A stretch of DNA of 7,975 bases from an uncultured Clostridium sp. (GTDB lineage: Bacteria > Bacillota > Clostridia > TANB77 > CAG-508), in the NCBI GenBank assembly GCA_905203195.1, contig CAJKVD010000027.1:1-7975 (forward strand). Direction: 5' to 3'. The translations under genes and the position numbers were made by a program. Below, one piece after another: positions 5,456-7,975 of this stretch; position 1 is the stretch's first letter; each line of letters opens with the position of its first letter. The notes below the pieces were generated by a model. The model was given only the letters and a program-made list of their open reading frames with translations, made no database searches and was not told the origin of the DNA.

Positions 5456-5770
5456 ATGATGCATCGGATTACCAAAATTGGTTTTTTAGCAAAAGAAAAT
5501 ATTCGTTATTTTATTTTACCCGAGTCTTTGGAATATATTAGAGATATCATTCTTGCACAAGCTAGTACTTGGTATTTTTCATTTTCAGATGAACAACTTG
5601 TATCAATTACTGAAATGTTTAAAAAGTTTGTAGATTACTATGGTTCTTTGCATTTATCTTTTTCTTATAAACTCTTTCCTGATGAAGATTTTTCTTCATT
5701 TCCGCTATATGAATGTCTTGTTATATGTATTCAATATATTCCTAAACTCGAAAAAGAGGAAACTTCTTAA
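5456..5770 (+). CDS. Hypothetical 104-residue protein divergent from mraZ
   Basis: I do not recognise this protein. It is the only plus-strand gene and has its own strong signals: extended -10 promoter, AAAGGGGGA ribosome-binding site 6 bases before ATG 5456 (a second ATG follows at once at 5459) and a terminator right after TAA 5768-5770. The protein has no signal peptide or clear membrane segment, is rich in F, Y and S, and has an acidic end (KLEKEETS). Likely helices at 22-36, 43-60 and a hydrophobic YECLVICIQYI segment at about 85-95 suggest a small folded cytoplasmic protein. Its stop codon lies in the loop of the terminator hairpin shared with the sortase gene. No function is assigned. 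Confidence 0.75.
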   Translation: MMHRITKIGFLAKENIRYFILPESLEYIRDIILAQASTWYFSFSDEQLVSITEMFKKFVDYYGSLHLSFSYKLFPDEDFSSFPLYECLVICIQYIPKLEKEETS

Positions 5771-5784
5771 ATGAGGTTTCCTCT
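5755..5784. terminator. Bidirectional terminator between convergent genes
   Basis: AGAGGAAAC (5755-5763) pairs with GTTTCCTCT (5776-5784); a G-U and two further pairs extend the stem to 12 bp with a TTAAAT loop. On the minus strand it follows the sortase stop immediately and is followed by UUUUU, a good intrinsic terminator. In the plus direction it ends the hypothetical gene, with a poorer U tract (CTATTTTA). Confidence 0.8.
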
Positions 5785-6543
5785 CTATTTTACTTCTCTT
5801 GCTTTTACGATAACTCTTTGTTTGCTGTCATCAGTACATGTAATAAGTGTTATTTCTTTTTTTTCATTATTTTTTTGTTCTAAGCAACTAAGATCTTCTG
5901 GTACTACTGTGTATTTTCTGTATATTTTATATTCTACTTTTTCTTCTGTATCTTTAGTTAAGTCTGTTATTAATATTTGCTCACCTATTTTTAATGTTGG
6001 TACTTTACTAAAAAACTTTTGATTTCTATAATTATGTCCAACTATGCAGAAATTTCCTTTTTCGTTTGGATTTGGTCCAGCTAATTTGCATGGCGATAAT
6101 TTTAATAATTCTTCTGTTTCTTTTTCGTCTCCTGTTTCTCCTTCTATTACTGGATAACTTAAATTTAATTTTGGAATTTCTATTTTTGCAATTGTATAAT
6201 AGCTATATCCGTTACTTGTAGTCTTTTTACTTGATAATGCATTTTCTTTACTATTTTCTAATGGCTGTACTTTTAAATCTTCTTGTGCATTGTTTAATAC
6301 TACTGTTAAAACATCACTTTGTTGCTTTATTTTGTTGTTTTCTTCTTGTGTTTCATTTATATCTGCTAGTATCTGCTGTGATACCTGTTCACTTTTATTT
6401 CTTCCATAATCTTCGTATATAAATATTGATACTAATATTATTATTAATATTAATGATATTAAAAAATTAAATTTATATACTTTTTTCTTTCTTTTTAGTT
6501 CTGGTGTTACATATAGTTTTTCTGTTACTAATATTTGATTCAT
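5785..6543 (-). CDS. Membrane-anchored sortase (class D-like)
   Basis: A 252-residue cysteine transpeptidase that would link surface proteins to cell wall or to each other. Basic N terminus, one membrane segment at about 26-43, a Q/E/N/K-rich linker (about 50-110) with coiled-coil character, then the sortase barrel from IAKIEIPKLNLSYPV (118-132). Catalytic residues are visible: H170 in IVGHN, C236 in TLITC, R243 in KQRVIV. The TLITCTDD…R spacing and the size resemble class D-type sortases, but I cannot fix the class. I chose ATG 6543 because GGTG lies 5 bases and AAGGGA about 11 bases upstream; GTG 6549 is an alternative. No sortase substrate with an LPxTG-like tail is in the window. It has its own promoter and shares a terminator with the gene at 5456-5770. 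Confidence 0.9.
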   Translation of the reverse strand: MNQILVTEKLYVTPELKRKKKVYKFNFLISLILIIILVSIFIYEDYGRNKSEQVSQQILADINETQEENNKIKQQSDVLTVVLNNAQEDLKVQPLENSKENALSSKKTTSNGYSYYTIAKIEIPKLNLSYPVIEGETGDEKETEELLKLSPCKLAGPNPNEKGNFCIVGHNYRNQKFFSKVPTLKIGEQILITDLTKDTEEKVEYKIYRKYTVVPEDLSCLEQKNNEKKEITLITCTDDSKQRVIVKAREVK

Positions 6544-6589
6544 TTTCACACCATCCCTTCTAAATATCTTATTTTAATCATTCTTTTTT

Positions 6590-6598
6590 ATTATATCA
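6590..6598 (-). promoter_or_regulatory. Extended -10 promoter of the sortase gene
   Basis: TGA-TATAAT on the minus strand is a perfect extended -10 element, 46 bases upstream of ATG 6543. No good -35 is seen, which is common for extended -10 promoters. It lies between the HAD gene stop and the sortase gene. Confidence 0.6.
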
Positions 6599-6633
6599 TA
6601 TTTAAATTGTTTTGAGAATATTTTTTCACTATT

Positions 6634-7156
6634 TCATACCAAAATTGACGAAATGTGAAATACTTGCCCTTTTTCTCCTAATATTTTTTGTGTTTCTTTT
6701 AAAATTTTATGATCATCATCTAGTAGTATTAATTTGTTATATTCATTATTTTTTTCTTTCATTTTTTCCGCTTTTATAATATCTCTGTTTTCTTTTGAGT
6801 ATTCGTTATTTTCCTTTGTTATTATTATCCAATTTTCTTCTTTTATAAATGGTACATGCTTTTTTAGCCATTTTTTCTTTTGCTCTGTGATTTTTTTACT
6901 TTTTGATAATGTTAATATATATATGTCTATATTTTGCATTTACTTCAATATTTTTAGCTATTTTTTCTATTTTTTCTAATAATTCTATAACATAACTAGC
7001 TGGTTCTGCTTGTTCGTATTCTTCTTCCATTTTTTTTGCTACATCATGTTCTGGATATACATTGTATACAGTGATAGTTCCATCCATATCTACAAATATC
7101 GCTGTTTTTCCATTTTTTTTGCTTATTTTTTGTATTTTTTCTATAAATTTATTCAT
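6634..7156 (-). CDS. HAD-superfamily phosphatase, 5'-nucleotidase-like, one-base frameshift
   Basis: The gene is split in two overlapping frames. The first, from ATG 7156 (AAAGGG about 10 bases upstream), has HAD motif I as FVDMDGTIT (D23 nucleophile, D25 acid) and runs to IEVNAK before going off-family and stopping at 6896. The second, to TGA 6634, has motif II (DIYILTLS), a helical K-rich region with the motif III lysine (KKKWLKKHVPF) and motif IV as LILLDDDHKIL. Removing one A from the AAAA run (6932-6935) joins them as …EVNA-NIDIYILTLS…, giving about 173 residues, a normal size for small HAD or 5'(3')-nucleotidase (NT5C-like) enzymes. Substrate unknown; the kinase-like neighbour upstream hints at nucleotide metabolism. 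The break may be a sequencing error or a real mutation. Confidence 0.8.
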
Positions 7157-7191
7157 TTTATATTACCCTTTCTAAAATATGATTTAATATC

Positions 7192-7225
7192 ATAAGGCAC
7201 AAAAGCTATAACTCTTGTGCCTTAT
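7192..7225 (-). terminator. Long hairpin between kinase-like and HAD genes
   Basis: ATAAGGCACAA (7192-7202) pairs perfectly with TTGTGCCTTAT (7215-7225). On the minus-strand RNA a G-U pair plus two more give a 14-bp stem with a 6-base loop. It is 5 bases past the kinase stop. The following bases (GATATTAAATC) lack a U run, so it may be a partial terminator, an mRNA-stabilising end or a processing site rather than a full stop. Confidence 0.5.
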
Positions 7226-7230
7226 AAGAC

Positions 7231-7818
7231 CTAATTAAAAGCATATAAAATTGTTTCAAAGATTTTGTTGTTCATCTCTGCTATATTCATTTCATCTGTT
7301 TCGATCAGGCTTTTATTTAACTGGATTCTTTTAAAATATTCAATGAAAAGTTCGTTATATCTTTCAATATATTTTTCATTTACAATTCTACCTTCGGCTC
7401 CTCTTCTACTTACTGCTGTTTTAGGTAAAACTTTTAATCCCAAAAACAAATCAGGGTCAACTCCTTTTAAGCATTGTTTCTGAAAGTCTTGATACTCTTC
7501 TATTGATGCCATTTTTTCTTTATAAAACTTCCAAGCATAAAATTGGCTATCGATAATTCCTCTATCGATAAGTACTATATCAACATTTGTGTATGTTGCT
7601 CGTAAAATTCCAGCTTGTGTTATATAATGCATCCATAAATTTGCATCAAATATTCCTTTTGGTATTTCTTTTGGTAATTTTTCAGCAGATTCATTAAGTA
7701 TTAGTGTTGTACACCCTACTTCTTCAAGCATATTTGCTACAACTCTTATTGCTGTAGTTTTTCCTGCCTCTGGTGTTCCAGAAAATTCTACCATAAATGG
7801 CTTTCTTGATTTCCGCAT
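7231..7818 (-). CDS. P-loop nucleoside/thymidylate-kinase-like protein
   Basis: A 195-residue cytoplasmic protein with Walker A motif GTPEAGKT (14-21), a DRG motif (LIDRGIIDSQFY, D85-R86-G87) as in deoxynucleoside and thymidylate kinases, and a lid-like SRRGAEGRIVNEKYIERYN (137-155) rich in arginine. Together these fit a small kinase transferring phosphate from ATP to a nucleoside or nucleotide, but the substrate cannot be told, and other small P-loop families share this layout. The start at ATG 7818 has GGAGGG 7 bases upstream; the TTG at 7833 overlaps that site and is rejected. A promoter lies in the end of rsmA. A hairpin follows the stop, then a HAD phosphatase-like gene. Confidence 0.8.
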   Translation of the reverse strand: MRKSRKPFMVEFSGTPEAGKTTAIRVVANMLEEVGCTTLILNESAEKLPKEIPKGIFDANLWMHYITQAGILRATYTNVDIVLIDRGIIDSQFYAWKFYKEKMASIEEYQDFQKQCLKGVDPDLFLGLKVLPKTAVSRRGAEGRIVNEKYIERYNELFIEYFKRIQLNKSLIETDEMNIAEMNNKIFETILYAFN

Positions 7819-7862
7819 AATTATGCCCTCCAATCAAATATTTACTTTTGGTTTCTGCATAG

Positions 7863-7891
7863 AGTATACTATATTTATATTTATTTTGCAA
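7863..7891 (-). promoter_or_regulatory. Promoter of the kinase-like gene
   Basis: -35 TTGCAA (7886-7891), 17-bp spacer, -10 TATACT (7863-7868) on the minus strand, 45 bases before ATG 7818. The -35 lies in the last codons of rsmA. Confidence 0.65.
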
Positions 7892-7975
7892 CATTTTTTA
7901 CTATTGTATCTGTAATTTTCGCAAAATTTTCTAAACTCAATTCTTCTGGTCTCGTGTTTTCTTTTATGTTTAATT
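7881..7975 (-). CDS. rsmA: RsmA (KsgA) 16S rRNA dimethyladenosine transferase, C-terminal end only
   Basis: The last 30 codons, from the window edge to TAA 7883-7881, read LNIKENTRPEELSLENFAKI and then TDTIVKNVAK. The NxRPEELSLENFAKI pattern is the typical C-terminal signature of RsmA/KsgA, the enzyme that dimethylates A1518 and A1519 of 16S rRNA with S-adenosylmethionine. The catalytic domain is outside the window. Its end overlaps the -35 of the kinase gene promoter. Confidence 0.8.
   Translation of the reverse strand, partial: LNIKENTRPEELSLENFAKITDTIVKNVAK

Noticed and set aside
1..7975. CRISPR arrays, tRNA or rRNA genes
   Set aside because: No regularly spaced 25-40 bp repeats and no cloverleaf or rRNA-like sequence seen by eye on either strand.

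Overview
The window is very AT-rich and comes from a low-GC Firmicute, most likely an uncultured or gut-type Clostridia lineage. The evidence is the mraZ-rsmH-ftsL-PBP order of the division and cell-wall (dcw) cluster, purine-rich Shine-Dalgarno (SD) sequences such as AGAGGTG, a SpoVD-like class B penicillin-binding protein and a sortase. The standard genetic code fits. All genes but one lie on the minus strand, so transcription mostly runs from high to low coordinates.

Right part (about 5750-7975, minus strand): the last 30 codons of rsmA (16S rRNA dimethyladenosine transferase), with a promoter overlapping its end; a small P-loop nucleoside/thymidylate-kinase-like protein; a HAD/5'-nucleotidase-like phosphatase split by a one-base frameshift; and a membrane-anchored sortase with its own extended -10 promoter. 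The sortase and the only plus-strand gene, an unrecognised 104-residue protein at 5456-5770, converge on a shared bidirectional terminator.

Central part (about 3083-5400, minus strand): the start of the dcw cluster. A promoter is followed by three 10-bp direct repeats matching MraZ boxes, then mraZ, a 239-bp purine-rich spacer, rsmH (broken by a one-base frameshift but otherwise complete), ftsL and the PBP gene. The spacer holds 15-bp repeats and a promoter-like element whose 22-bp spacer is filled by a palindrome. The PBP Shine-Dalgarno sits inside a perfect 10-bp hairpin. Autoregulated MraZ would control the upstream end; RsmH methylates 16S rRNA; FtsL and the PBP act in the septal peptidoglycan complex.

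Left part (1-1345): the chromosomal operon ends abruptly. The PBP matches its family up to the GGHQGG motif near its C terminus and then runs into 18 unrelated residues. Beyond this point lie a short winged-helix protein of phage/plasmid type, a 540-bp AT-rich non-coding stretch full of inverted repeats, and a TnpV-like transposon protein. I read this as the end of an integrated mobile element, or a rearrangement or assembly join, inside the PBP gene. The most notable regulatory signal here is three copies of a GGACA-N3-TGTCC palindrome.
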